DNA of 64,000 nucleotides from DATFDN01 sp963756545. Its GTDB lineage: Bacteria > Pseudomonadota > Alphaproteobacteria > Acetobacterales > Acetobacteraceae. Below the pieces are notes generated by a model. It had not been told where the DNA came from, ran no database searches, and saw nothing but the letters and a program-made list of their open reading frames with translations. This document shows positions 43,987 through 53,240 of this stretch, piece after piece. The stretch spans positions 310,001-374,000 of the forward strand of contig CAVWNY010000001.1 of assembly GCA_963756545.1 (NCBI GenBank). The letters run 5' to 3'. How positions within the stretch are numbered: the stretch's first letter is position 1; every line of letters begins with the position of its first letter. The translations under genes were made by a program, and so were the position numbers.

Positions 43987-45864
43987 GTGAGTGTTGAGCG
44001 GTCTCGGAACAGCCGGATCATGTCCAGTGGAGGCCAGGACGGAGTTCCGGGCCTGCGCGCAAGCGGCCTGATGGCCACGGAAACCGAAATCCGCATCGAG
44101 CGGATCAAGGCAGTGTTCCAGCAGGCGCCGGCAGCCGTGCTTGTGACAGTGGTGAACTCAACGCTGATGACGGCGGTGCTCGTGACTGCCGAACATGATC
44201 GCCGGGCCTATGCGTGGCTGGCGGCTGTCCTCCTTCTCGCGGCGCTGCGCTTCTGGCTTTGGTGTGCCTACCATCGTGCGTCACCGGAACGCGTGGGGGA
44301 CCGGCATTGGGCCATGGTCAGCGCATATGGCGCCCTTGCCTCCGGCCTGCTCTGGGGCGGGGGCGCCGTCCTCCTATTCCCCCATTCCGCGACCTATCAG
44401 CTTCTTTGGGTTTTTCTGATCGGCGGCATGTGTGCCGGCGCGGCGGCGCTTCACTTCGCCCACCTGCCCACCGCGCTCGCCTACATCGTGCCGGCCGCTC
44501 TCCCCGTCGCCGCCCGGTTCGCCGCCGTCGGCTCGGAGCGCGGCATCGCCGCGGCAGCCATGATCGTGGTCTTCGTCGCCGCTCTGGCCACGACCAGTCG
44601 GCGCTCCAGTCGGCAATTCGGTGACATGCTCCGGCTGCAATTCGACCTTGCCCAGCGGACCCACGAGCTGGACATCATCAACGGCAGGCTGCGGGCGGAG
44701 ATGGCCGAGCACAGCACGACCGAGACAACCCTTCGTCACGTCCAGAAGATGGAGGCGGTGGGGCAACTCACGGGTGGTATTGCCCACGATTTCAACAACC
44801 TGCTCACCGCGGTGCTTGGCAGCCTGGATCTGCTCCGCAAGCGCGTTTCGGCCCAGGACCAGAAATCGTTGCGTCTGCTCGACAACGCGGTGCAAGGCGC
44901 CGAACGGGGGGCGGCATTGACACAGCGCCTGCTCGCGTTCGGTCGGCGCCAGGCGCTCGAGCCGGAGACGGTCGATGTGGCGGCCCTGGTGCGCGGCATG
45001 TCGGACCTGCTGCGCAGCGCGCTTGGTTTCAACGTACGGGTCGAGACGCGATTTCCAATGATGCCCGTGTCCGCCCATGTGGACGCCAACCAGTTGGAGC
45101 TGGCGTTGCTCAACCTGGCCGCGAACGCACGCGATGCCATGCCCGACGGAGGTGAGCTCACGATCGCAGCGCGCGAGGAGCATGTCGGCCCGGGGGACGT
45201 GAGCGATCTCCCGATCGGCGCCTACGTCCTCCTCAGCGTCACCGACAGCGGCGAAGGCATGGACGAGGCCACCCTGGCCCACGCCGCGGAGCCGTTCTTC
45301 ACGACGAAGGGCATCGGCAAGGGCACCGGGCTGGGCCTGCCGATGGTGCATGGCTTGGCTGCCCAATCCGGCGGGCAACTCATGCTTCGCAGCCGCAAGG
45401 GCGAGGGCACGACGGCCGAGCTGTGGCTGCCCCGCGCAGGGGCCCAGGCGGCAGCGCCTGTTGCACCTGAACCGGCGCAAACGATGCCGGCCCGTCGTCG
45501 CAGGGTCCTACTGGTCGACGATGACCCGCTCGTGCTGACGAGCACGGCCGCGATGTTGGAAGACCTCGGCCACTCCGTCGTCGAGGCCACATCTGGACTG
45601 CAAGCGCTGGAAATCCTGCGTGTCGCCGCGCCCGTCGATCTGGTCATCGCGGACTATGCCATGCCTGGCATGACCGGCCTGCAGCTCGCCGACGAGCTGT
45701 CCCGGCTCCGGCCGGGCCTTCCGGTGCTGCTCGCCACCGGCTATGCTGAGTTGCCGGAGACCGCGCCGGCGGGGCTGGTGCGTTTGGGCAAGCCGTTCGG
45801 GCAGGCCACGCTGGCCCGGGCTACCGAGGGGTGTTTCGACCGGCCGGCCGAGGTGGGAGCGTAG
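43987..45864 (+). CDS. Hybrid sensor histidine kinase/response regulator
   Basis: A 625-residue signalling protein. Five or six hydrophobic helices at about 50-205 form a membrane sensor region. The HisKA-type phospho-acceptor is His267 in GGIAHDFNNLL, followed by an HATPase domain (NLAANARDAM N-box, DSGEGM, GTGLGLPMVHG). A receiver domain starts near 506 with the acceptor Asp556 in IADYAMPGM. The last 50 residues are the end of the receiver fold. The start used is GTG 43987; ATGs at 44020 and 44071 would trim only the unstructured N-terminus. No cognate regulator is adjacent. Signal unknown. Confidence 0.92.
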   Translation: MSVERSRNSRIMSSGGQDGVPGLRASGLMATETEIRIERIKAVFQQAPAAVLVTVVNSTLMTAVLVTAEHDRRAYAWLAAVLLLAALRFWLWCAYHRASPERVGDRHWAMVSAYGALASGLLWGGGAVLLFPHSATYQLLWVFLIGGMCAGAAALHFAHLPTALAYIVPAALPVAARFAAVGSERGIAAAAMIVVFVAALATTSRRSSRQFGDMLRLQFDLAQRTHELDIINGRLRAEMAEHSTTETTLRHVQKMEAVGQLTGGIAHDFNNLLTAVLGSLDLLRKRVSAQDQKSLRLLDNAVQGAERGAALTQRLLAFGRRQALEPETVDVAALVRGMSDLLRSALGFNVRVETRFPMMPVSAHVDANQLELALLNLAANARDAMPDGGELTIAAREEHVGPGDVSDLPIGAYVLLSVTDSGEGMDEATLAHAAEPFFTTKGIGKGTGLGLPMVHGLAAQSGGQLMLRSRKGEGTTAELWLPRAGAQAAAPVAPEPAQTMPARRRRVLLVDDDPLVLTSTAAMLEDLGHSVVEATSGLQALEILRVAAPVDLVIADYAMPGMTGLQLADELSRLRPGLPVLLATGYAELPETAPAGLVRLGKPFGQATLARATEGCFDRPAEVGA

Positions 45865-45954
45865 GTCCTTTCAATCCCGCGCCTGTGAGGAAGCTTGAGC
45901 CGAGCCGAGGTGCCGGCGCCCTTGATGCGGTAACCCGCGGAGAAGGAGCAATCC

Positions 45955-46873
45955 GTGCCGCTCCCCATCCTCATCGACTGCGACCCCGGCACCGATGACG
46001 CCTTGGCGCTGTTGCTGGCACTTGCCTCTCCGGAACTCGATGTCCGCGCGGTCACGGTCGTGGCGGGCAATGTCGGGCTGGACCGAACGCTGGCTAATGC
46101 GCGCGGGTTGGTGGCGCTGGCGGGCGCGTCCGTGCCCGTGTTCGCCGGGGCCGATCGGCCGCTTCTCGGGCGGTATCCGACGGCAGCGCATGTGCATGGC
46201 GACGATGGGGTGGGCGGCGTGGCGCTGCCCGAGGGCGCGCCCGCGCGGCCGGAACTGGCGGCCGATGCCATAAGGCGCGTGCTGCGCGAGGCCGCCGGGC
46301 CCGTCACCGCGGTCGGGATCGGGCCGGCGACCAATCTCGCGCTCGCGCTGCTGACGGAGCGCGCGCTCGCCGCCAAGGTCGCGCGGTTCGTCCTGATGGC
46401 GGGCGCCGTGGGAGAGGGGAACGTGACCCCGGCCGCCGAGTTCAACGCCTTCTGCGACCCCGAGGCGCTGGCGGCGGTTCTGGCGCTTGGCCGGCCGGTG
46501 GTGCTGGTGACGCTGGAGCTGACCTTGCAAGCGCTCGCCACGCCCGCCCGGCTCGCCGCGCTGCGTGCGGCCGGGGCGGGACGGGCGCTCCGCATCGCCT
46601 GCGACATGCAGGCGAGCGTGCCGCCGTCGCGCCGGCTTGGGGGCGCGGGGGTGGCGCTGCACGATCCATGCGTCGTCGCGTGGCTGCTCCGCCCCGAGCT
46701 GTTCACGGGGCGGCCCGCGCGTGTCGTGGTCGAATGCGCGGGCGCGAAGTCGGGGGCGCACGAATATCGAGCGGTGGTGCGCGCCGGAGCACGCGAACGC
46801 GATCGTGCTGGAGACGCTTGACGCGGGCGGGTTCTTCGCGCTGCTCGGGGAGCGATTGCGGCGGCTGCCGTAG
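45955..46873 (+). pseudogene. Nucleoside hydrolase (frameshifted near the 3' end)
   Basis: Inosine/uridine-preferring nucleoside hydrolase. The calcium-binding DCDPGTDDALAL is at 8-19, and VHGDDGVGG and the HDPCVV histidine site are present. The frame from 45955 would end at 46821 as a 288-residue protein with an unrelated tail (YRAVVRAGARERD). The expected C-terminus (GRTNIERW, then LDAGGFFALLGERL) is in the next frame. Removing one G from the G5 run at 46752-46756 joins them into a 305-residue chain. This is a recent mutation or a homopolymer error; the family needs this tail. Confidence 0.8.
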
Positions 46874-46917
46874 GCTAAATTCGGCCGTTACGACCGTTCC
46901 GGAAATGCGCCGTCGCG

Positions 46918-47020
46918 ATGAAACCGATTCCGCTCGACCCCGAGACGGAAGCGGTCGCCCGCCGCGTTGTCTGGTTCGAGGAACCCGTCGAGGCGCTGTG
47001 CGACCCGATCCGCTTCGACG
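46918..47020 (+). pseudogene. 5' remnant of a small conserved gene
   Basis: The ATG at 46918 opens a frame coding MKPIPLDPETEAVARRVVWF and continues EEPVEALCDPIRF. From memory this matches the start of a roughly 90-residue proteobacterial protein often beside nucleotidyltransferase (AbiEii-like) genes. After residue 33 the sequence no longer fits that family, although the frame stays open into the amidohydrolase gene. The remnant probably marks a deletion junction near 47016. Identification from memory only. Confidence 0.4.
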
Positions 47021-47175
47021 GGCCGCGTTGTCAGGCCCGCTGCGACCGCGACGGCCTCTGGTTGACGGCCGACGCATGCAAGTTTCTACATCCCAAAAGC
47101 AACGCGGCTGTCGCGGCCGGCACGACCACCGGCGATCGCGACGTGACGAACAGAACCGGCAGGGGTGATCGAGCG

Positions 47176-48601
47176 ATGGAGAACACCGAGGAGATCTGGC
47201 GTCATGTGGACGCGAAAAGGGCTGCGTTCATCGCCCTCGCCGATACGGTCTGGGGCACGCCGGAGTTGAACTACACCGAATTCCGCTCGGCCGCCGAGCA
47301 TCGACGGATGCTGGAGGCCGAGGGCTTCCGCGTCAGCTCGGATGTTGCGGCCCTTCCGACCGCACTCATGGGGGAGGCCGGCGAGGGCGGTCCGGTGATC
47401 GCCATCCTCGGCGAGTACGACGCGCTTCCGGGGCTGAGCCAGGAGGCGGGCATCGCCGAGCAGCGGCCGGCGGAGGGCCAGCACGGATACGGCCATGGCT
47501 GCGGGCACAATCTGCTCGGTTCCGGCGCCCTGCTCGCGGCGACCGCGGTCAAGGATTACCTGGCGGCGAACGGACTTCCCGGCCGTGTGCGCTATTACGG
47601 CTGCCCGGCCGAGGAAGGCGGGGCGGGGAAGGTGTTCATGGTCCGCGACGGCGCCTTCGATGACGTCGACGTCGCGATCTCCTGGCACCCGGCGCCTTTC
47701 GCCGGCGTCAACGCATCCCCTTCGCTGGCCAACAAGGTCATCGACTTCAGCTTCACCGGGCGGGCCTCGCACGCGGCCGCCGCCCCGCATCTCGGGCGCA
47801 GCGCCCTCGATGCGGTGGAGTTGATGAATGTCGGCGTGAATTACCTGCGCGAGCACATGCCGAACAATGCCCGTGTCCACTATGCGTTGCTCGATGCGGG
47901 TGGCATCGCGCCCAACGTCGTGCAGGCCCGCGCCAAGGTGCGATACTTGATCCGTGCGATCGACGCGCCCGGATTGGGCCTGCTTGTCGAACGGGTAGCG
48001 AAGATCGCCCCGGGGCGCGGCGCTGATGACAGAGACGAGCGTCGCGAGCCAGGTGGTCAGCGGCATGTCGAACATGGTCGAGAACGCGCCGCTGGCCAAG
48101 GCGATGCAGGACAATTTCATGCGGCTTGGCCCGCCGGCCTTCGACGACGCGGATCGTGCCTTCGCGGCCAGGATCCGAGAGACCCTGCGCCCGGAGGATA
48201 TCGCGACTGCGTTTCGCCGCTTTGGCCTGCCGATCGAACGCGACAAGCCGCTGTGCGACGTCATCGTTCCGCTGGGGTCGAACGGCGGCGCCGGCCTGGT
48301 GGGATCGACCGATCTCGGTGACGTAAGCTGGGCCGTTCCGACGGTGTACGCACGCGGAGCGACCTATGCGATCGGCACTCCAGGGCATTCCTGGCAACTC
48401 ACGGCGCAGGGCAAGATGCCGGCGGCGCACAAGGGAATGGTTCACGTCGCCAAGGTCATGGCGGGCACGGCGATCGACGTGCTCCGCGACCCCACGCTGC
48501 TGGACCGCGCCAAGGCCGACCATGCGGAACGCACGGGAGGACGGCCCTATGAGTGCCCGCTGCCGAAGGATCTTCCGGCGCCGCTCACCGCAATGAGCTG
48601 A
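47176..48601 (+). pseudogene. M20 family amidohydrolase (AbgB-like), frameshifted
   Basis: A metal-dependent amidohydrolase of the p-aminobenzoyl-glutamate hydrolase B type, cleaving N-acyl amino acids or related amides. The metal site HGCGHN, YGCPAEEGGAGKV and the dimer domain SFTGRASHAAAAPH are in the first frame (start 47176). That frame goes off-family after ERVAKIAP. The second frame, from 48026, reads LMTETSVASQVVSGMSN to TAMS. Deleting one G of the G4 run at 48012-48015 gives KIAPGAALMTET and a 474-residue protein, the family's normal length (about 480). An insertion error or fresh mutation is likely. Confidence 0.85.
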
Positions 48602-48667
48602 CCACGCATCTGTGGGCGAATTGTGAGGGCAAATTATCGCCTTCGTGCGTTGCCGCGCCCCATGCGT

Positions 48668-50035
48668 TCACTCCGCCGCCCGCGCCACTCCCGCGACGCG
48701 CGTGCGGGTGCGCATGGTGACGAACTCCTCCGCTGCCGTCGGATGAATGCCGATGGTGCGGTCGAAGTCGGCCTTCGTCGCGCCCATCACCAAGCCGATC
48801 GCCAGGCCCTGCATGATCTCCGGCGCGTCCTCGCCCAGCATATGCGCGCCCAGCACGCGCTGGCTCGCCTGATCGACCACCAGCTTCAGCAGCGAGGAGC
48901 GCGCGCGCCCGGTGATGGTGTGGCGCATCGGGGTGAAACGCGACACATACACGTCGACCGGCCCGAGCGAGGCCGCCGCCTCTTCCGTCAGGCCCACGGT
49001 CGCGAGCGGCGGGGTGGAGAAGACGGCGGTCGGCACGTTGGCCAGCGAGACCGCGCGCGGGTGCCCGCCGAACAGGCTGTCGGCGAGCGCGTGGCCCTCC
49101 GCGGTGGCGACGGGCGTGAGGTTCAGCCGGTCGGTCACGTCGCCGATGGCGAAGATGTGCGGCTGGCTGGTTTGCAGATGCTCGTTCACCAGCACCGCCC
49201 CGGCCTGGTTGCGCGCCACGCCCGCCGCCTCCAGCCCAAGGTCGCCTGAAGCGGGCCGGCGGCCGGTGGCGAAGAACACGAGGTCGGTCCGGATGATCTT
49301 GCCGTCGCTGAGCGCGAGACGGCGCGCCGCGCGATCCGCGGTCACCTCGCGCGGCGTGCAGCCGGCGTGCAGGCGGATTCCCTGCCGGGTCAGCGCCTCG
49401 GCCACCGCCTCGCGCAGATCGGCGTCGAAGCCGCGCAGCGGCAGCGGTTGGCGGAACACGAGGTCGACCTTGGCGCCGAGGGCCGCGAAGATGCCGGCGA
49501 ACTCGACCGCGATGTAGCCGCTGCCGATCACGGCGACGCGCTTCGGCATCCGGGGCAGGAAGAACGCGTCGTCGGAGACGATGCCGAGCTCGGCGCCCGG
49601 AAGTGCCGGGCGCACCGGATGGCCGCCGGTCGCGATGACGATGCGCTCGGCGGTCGCGCGCGTGCCGCCGACATCGAGCGTATGAGGGTCGAGCAGCCGG
49701 GCCCGCGCCTCGAACACGCGCGCTCCAACCCCGTCGAGCAGGCGACGGTAGATGCCGTTGAGCCGAGCGATCTCGCGATCCTTCGCCGCGATCAGCTTGA
49801 CCCAGTCATGCGGGCCTTTCCTGATTTCCCACCCGAAGCCGGCCGCGTCGTCGGCGAACCCGCCATACTCGCCCGCCTGCACCAGCAGCTTCTTCGGCAC
49901 GCAGCCGACGTTGACGCAGGTGCCGCCCCAGAACCGCTCCTCCGCAATCCCGACGCGCGCGCCATGCCCGGCAGCGATCCGCGCGCACCGCACCCCGGCC
50001 GAACCGCCGCCGATCACGAACAGGTCGAAATCCAT
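48668..50035 (-). CDS. gor: Glutathione-disulfide reductase
   Basis: A 455-residue FAD enzyme reducing oxidised glutathione with NADPH. The FAD fold GGGSAG opens at residue 9. The redox pair is Cys40 and Cys45 in GGTCVNVGCVPKK. The NADPH fold is IGSGYIAVEFAGIF, and the catalytic His-Glu is in GIHPTAAEEFVTM. The ATG at 50035 (MDFDLFVIGGG) is preferred to one at 50089. Divergent or unrelated neighbours suggest a single-gene unit in oxidative defence. Confidence 0.95.
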   Translation of the reverse strand: MDFDLFVIGGGSAGVRCARIAAGHGARVGIAEERFWGGTCVNVGCVPKKLLVQAGEYGGFADDAAGFGWEIRKGPHDWVKLIAAKDREIARLNGIYRRLLDGVGARVFEARARLLDPHTLDVGGTRATAERIVIATGGHPVRPALPGAELGIVSDDAFFLPRMPKRVAVIGSGYIAVEFAGIFAALGAKVDLVFRQPLPLRGFDADLREAVAEALTRQGIRLHAGCTPREVTADRAARRLALSDGKIIRTDLVFFATGRRPASGDLGLEAAGVARNQAGAVLVNEHLQTSQPHIFAIGDVTDRLNLTPVATAEGHALADSLFGGHPRAVSLANVPTAVFSTPPLATVGLTEEAAASLGPVDVYVSRFTPMRHTITGRARSSLLKLVVDQASQRVLGAHMLGEDAPEIMQGLAIGLVMGATKADFDRTIGIHPTAAEEFVTMRTRTRVAGVARAAE

Positions 50036-50085
50036 GCCCGCATTCCTTGCTGTGGCGCGCACTCTGTCGCCGCAAGGGACTTGTA

Positions 50086-50310
50086 TCAAGCGATGAGAGC
50101 GGCGGCTGGAATTGCCATGACGGGCCAGCGGTGCGACTGGGCGTGGGTTTGGAGCGCGGCACCGTGCGCGCGCACGTCGAGGCCGAAGGCCGCGTAGTAG
50201 CGCCCGGCCTCCTCGAGGGCCGGCACCGCGAGCGCGATGTCGTCGAGCGAATGGACGCCCAAAGCGTCGGGGCGCAGCGAGGGTGCGATATAGTATCCGA
50301 TCTGCGTCAT
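50086..50310 (-). pseudogene. Truncated VOC-family (glyoxalase/extradiol dioxygenase) remnant
   Basis: The frame from ATG 50310 (MTQIGYYIAPSL) reads 74 codons. Residues 10-55 (LRPDALGVHSLDDIALAVP, then AGRYYAAFGLDV) match the first beta-alpha module of VOC dioxygenases. It then stops after HRWPVMAIPAAALIA, where the family continues for another 200 residues. No continuation is visible in other frames before gor. It is a 5' remnant, possibly from a deletion next to the tRNA-Met gene. Confidence 0.65.
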
Positions 50311-50488
50311 GGGTTCCTGCCGTGCGGCGCCTTGCGGCTTTAAGGCTTCTCGGAACGTCGCGCCTGCGCGCCTGACCCGGCGCGCCTCAGACGATGGCGC
50401 ACTCCGCAGCCGGTCGCAATTCATCGGAGATCACGAGGCAGGGTCCGCGTTTGTCGGATCGATGTGGGAATCCGGGACTGGCCCGGGA

Positions 50489-50563
50489 TGGTAGCGGCGG
50501 GCGGATTTGAACCACCGACCAAGGGATTATGATTCCCCTGCTCTACCGCTGAGCTACGCCGCC
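50489..50563 (-). tRNA. tRNA-Met (anticodon CAT), elongator-type
   Basis: A 75-base cloverleaf ends in encoded CCA. The acceptor stem has seven pairs including a G-T closing pair, the D arm is GCTC/GAGC, the anticodon stem GGGGA/TCCCT encloses loop ATCATAA (anticodon CAT), and the T arm GGTGG/CCGCC carries TTCAAAT. Initiator features (unpaired first base, three G-C pairs in the anticodon stem) are absent, so it is elongator Met; a lysidine-modified tRNA-Ile2 is a remote alternative. The 5' 21 bases overlap the 3' end of mnmA on the same strand, so it is probably processed from the operon transcript or driven from inside mnmA. Confidence 0.93.
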
Positions 50564-51685
50564 ATCCGATCCCGCAGGCGGCGCAGATAGCCCCGCCGGG
50601 GTCGCACCGTCAACCGCCGGCGCCTCCGCGGGCCGCGCCGTGATCCAGCCGCCGCCGAGCACGCGGTCGTTGTCGTAGAAGACGCAGGCCTGGCCGGGGG
50701 CGGGCAGGCCGGGCGCATCGAGGCGCAGCTCCGCGCCGTCGCCGGTTGACGCAACGGTCGCCGGCTGCGGCTCCTCGCGTGCGCGAAGCTTCACCAGGCA
50801 GCGCAGCGGGCCGGCGGGCGGCGCGACCAGCCAGTTCACCGATCGCAGACGCACGGATCGGGTTCCCGCGCCGCGCGGGCCGACCACGACGCGCCGGCGC
50901 GGCGCGTCCAGTTCCACAACGATGCGATCCTCTCCGCCGGCCGCGCCCAGCCGTCGCGCCTGCCCCACCGTGTAGCGCGCGATGCCATGATGGCGGCCCA
51001 GCACCCGGCCCGCGCCGTCCACGATCTCGCCGGGCGTGAGCGCCTCCGGGCGCAACCGGCCCACCAGATCGGCGTAGCTGCCCGAGGGGATGAAGCAGAG
51101 ATCCTGGCTGTCCGGCTTGGCCGCGACCGCCAGGCCGAACCGCGCGGCCTCGGCGCGCACGGCGGCCTTGTCCGCCATCTCGCCCAGCGGGAACAGCGTT
51201 GCCTCAAGTTGCGCGCGCGAGGTGGCGAACAGGAACCAGCTCTGATCGCGCGCCTTGTCGCGCGCGCGGTGCAGCTCCGCCCCGCCCGGCCCGTCGATCC
51301 GGCGGACATAGTGCCCGGTCGCCAGCCGCTCCGCTCCCAAACCGCGGGCGAGCGCCAAAAGATCGGTGAACTTCACCGTCTGGTTGCAGCGCACGCAGGG
51401 CACCGGCGTCTCGCCGGCAGCATAGGCATCGGCGAAGTCGCCGATCACCGCCTTGGCAAAGCGCGCCTCGGCGTCGATGACGTAGTGCGGGATGGCGAGC
51501 CGATCGGCCACGCGCCTGGCGTCATGGATATCCTGGCCCGCACAGCACGCCCCCTTCCGTCCCGACGCGGCGCCGTGGTGGTAGAGCTGCAAGGTGGCAC
51601 CGATGACGTCGTGCCCGGCCTCGGCGAGCCGCGCCGCGACGACGGAGCTGTCCACCCCGCCCGACATCGCGACGAGGATGCGCAT
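50543..51685 (-). CDS. mnmA: tRNA-specific 2-thiouridylase MnmA
   Basis: A 380-residue ATP-dependent enzyme that places 2-thiouridine at U34 of tRNA-Lys, Glu and Gln. The PP-loop MSGGVDSS is at 7-14. Catalytic cysteines are in CVRCNQ and DLCFIPSG. The start overlaps none of the ferredoxin stop (2-base gap). The last seven codons lie within the tRNA-Met gene: the stop TAG at 50543-50545 is part of the D-arm. It is the final protein gene of the sulfur operon. Confidence 0.95.
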   Translation of the reverse strand: MRILVAMSGGVDSSVVAARLAEAGHDVIGATLQLYHHGAASGRKGACCAGQDIHDARRVADRLAIPHYVIDAEARFAKAVIGDFADAYAAGETPVPCVRCNQTVKFTDLLALARGLGAERLATGHYVRRIDGPGGAELHRARDKARDQSWFLFATSRAQLEATLFPLGEMADKAAVRAEAARFGLAVAAKPDSQDLCFIPSGSYADLVGRLRPEALTPGEIVDGAGRVLGRHHGIARYTVGQARRLGAAGGEDRIVVELDAPRRRVVVGPRGAGTRSVRLRSVNWLVAPPAGPLRCLVKLRAREEPQPATVASTGDGAELRLDAPGLPAPGQACVFYDNDRVLGGGWITARPAEAPAVDGATPAGLSAPPAGSDGGVAQR

Positions 51686-51687
51686 CG

Positions 51688-52021
51688 CTACTCGTTCATC
51701 ATGTTGCGGCTGCCCGCCGGCAGCCTGACGACCAGCCCATCGAGCGCCTCCGTGACGACGATCTGGCAGCCCAGGCGGGAGGTTTCCGCCAAGCCGAAAG
51801 CGAGAATCCAGCATGTCCTCCTCGTCCTCGGTCGGGGTCGCGAGCCGATCGAACCAGGCCGGATCGACGATCACGTGGCAGGTCGAACAGGCGAGCGAGC
51901 CCTCGCAGGCGCCTTCGATATCGACGCCATGCTTGTGCGCGATTTCCAGGACCGACAGGCCGAGCGGGGCGTCCACCTCGCGGCGCGTGCCGTCGCGCTC
52001 GATGAAGGTCATCTTGGGCAT
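51688..52021 (-). pseudogene. fdx: 2Fe-2S ferredoxin (Fdx-type), frameshifted
   Basis: An adrenodoxin-type ferredoxin that supplies electrons for Fe-S assembly. The start ATG at 52021 and the first 72 residues are normal, with cluster ligands Cys39, Cys45 and Cys48. Then the frame goes wrong: the expected LAFGLAETSRLGCQIVV, with the fourth ligand (Cys85), is in the next frame. One extra A in the AA pair at 51805-51806 (T on the coding strand) explains it. The corrected protein has 110 residues and stops at 51688-51690, two bases before mnmA. The function is usually vital, so a sequence error is likely. Confidence 0.85.
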
Positions 52022-52033
52022 CTGGAATCCCGT

Positions 52034-53224
52034 TCAGGCCGACGCGGGGGCGCCCGCACCGGCATGGGCGGCCGCCAGCGCCGCCGCCGCGTACTCGATG
52101 TCGGCCGGCGAGGTAAAGCGTCCGATGCCGATACGCAAGCTCCGCGCCGCCGCCCCGTCCTGCAGGCCCATCGCGCGCAGCACGTAGGAAGGCTCAACCG
52201 CCGCCGAGGAGCAGGCCGAGCCGGTGGAGACGCAGAGATCGGGCGCGCGCGCCATCAACTCGACGGCGGTGGCGGCGGGAAAGGTCAGGTTGAGGTTGCC
52301 GGGGATGCGCGCGTCCAGGCTGCCGTTCACCACGAGGCCGGGGATCGCCGCACGCAACCAGGCGAGCAGCCGGTCGCGCATCGCCCGCAGGCGCCTCCCC
52401 TCGTCGGCCATCCCGGCGCCGGCGAGCCGGCACGCCTCGCCGAGGCCCACGATCAACGGCGCGGGCAACGTGCCCGAGCGCACGCCCCGCTCCTGCCCGC
52501 CCCCGGAGAACAGCGGCGCCAGGCGCACGCGTGGCCGGCGGCGGACATAGAGGGCACCGATCCCCTTCGGGCCATAGACCTTATGGCCCGACAGCGACAG
52601 CAGATCGACCCGCCAGGCGCTGGCGTCTAGCGGCAGCTTTCCCACGGCCTGCGCCGCGTCGGTGTGAAACAGCGCCCCGGCCTCTTTCGTGATCGCGGCG
52701 AGGGTCGGAAGGTCCTGGACGACCCCCGTCTCGTTGTTCACCGCCATCACGCTGACCAGCAAGGTCGGCTCGGCGAGCGCGCCGCGCAGCGCGTCGGGAT
52801 CGAGCCGCCCATCGGCGCCGACCGGCAGCAGGACGGGCTCGAAGCCTTCCTCGGCCAGATCGGCGACGGATTCCAGCACGCATTTATGCTCGGTGGCGAC
52901 CGTCACCACGCGGCGCCGGAGGAGGCCCATGCGCGCGGCATGGCGTGCGGCGCCCTTGATGGCGATGTTGTTGCTCTCGGTGGCGCCCGAGGTGAAAACG
53001 ATCTCGTTCGCCCCGGCGCCGACCAGCGCGGCGACCTCGGCGCGCGCCGCCTCGACGGCCTCCGCCGCCGCCTGGCCCATCGCGTGCTCGACGCTGTGCG
53101 GGTTGCCGTACACCTCGGTGAAGAACGGCAGCATGACTTCCAGCACGCGCGGGTCGCAGCGCGTAGTGGCCTGGTTGTCGAGATAGACGGGCCGGTTGGG
53201 CCGGGATGGCGCGGCTGATGTCAT
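52034..53224 (-). CDS. iscS: Cysteine desulfurase IscS-like
   Basis: A 396-residue PLP enzyme that removes sulfur from cysteine as a persulfide. Seen are VYLDNQATTRCDPRVLEVM near 13, the NNETG loop, Lys215 in SLSGHKVYGPKG (PLP Schiff base) and the active-site cysteine in VSTGSACSS. It supplies sulfur to Fe-S assembly and, through the operon, to MnmA. It starts 16 bases after a second desulfurase and ends 12 bases before fdx. The sequence is closer to the group I IscS type. Confidence 0.95.
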   Translation of the reverse strand: MTSAAPSRPNRPVYLDNQATTRCDPRVLEVMLPFFTEVYGNPHSVEHAMGQAAAEAVEAARAEVAALVGAGANEIVFTSGATESNNIAIKGAARHAARMGLLRRRVVTVATEHKCVLESVADLAEEGFEPVLLPVGADGRLDPDALRGALAEPTLLVSVMAVNNETGVVQDLPTLAAITKEAGALFHTDAAQAVGKLPLDASAWRVDLLSLSGHKVYGPKGIGALYVRRRPRVRLAPLFSGGGQERGVRSGTLPAPLIVGLGEACRLAGAGMADEGRRLRAMRDRLLAWLRAAIPGLVVNGSLDARIPGNLNLTFPAATAVELMARAPDLCVSTGSACSSAAVEPSYVLRAMGLQDGAAARSLRIGIGRFTSPADIEYAAAALAAAHAGAGAPASA

Positions 53225-53240
53225 GCCGGCGGATGTAGGC

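Noticed and set aside
46918..48321. A single 467-residue protein
   Set aside because: Its first 86 residues belong to another family or none, and its last 100 residues are off-frame; only the middle is amidohydrolase.
50543..52021. One 492-codon ferredoxin-MnmA fusion protein
   Set aside because: The joined frame passes through off-family sequence after ferredoxin residue 72; the correct ferredoxin end and stop are in another frame, just before mnmA's own ATG.
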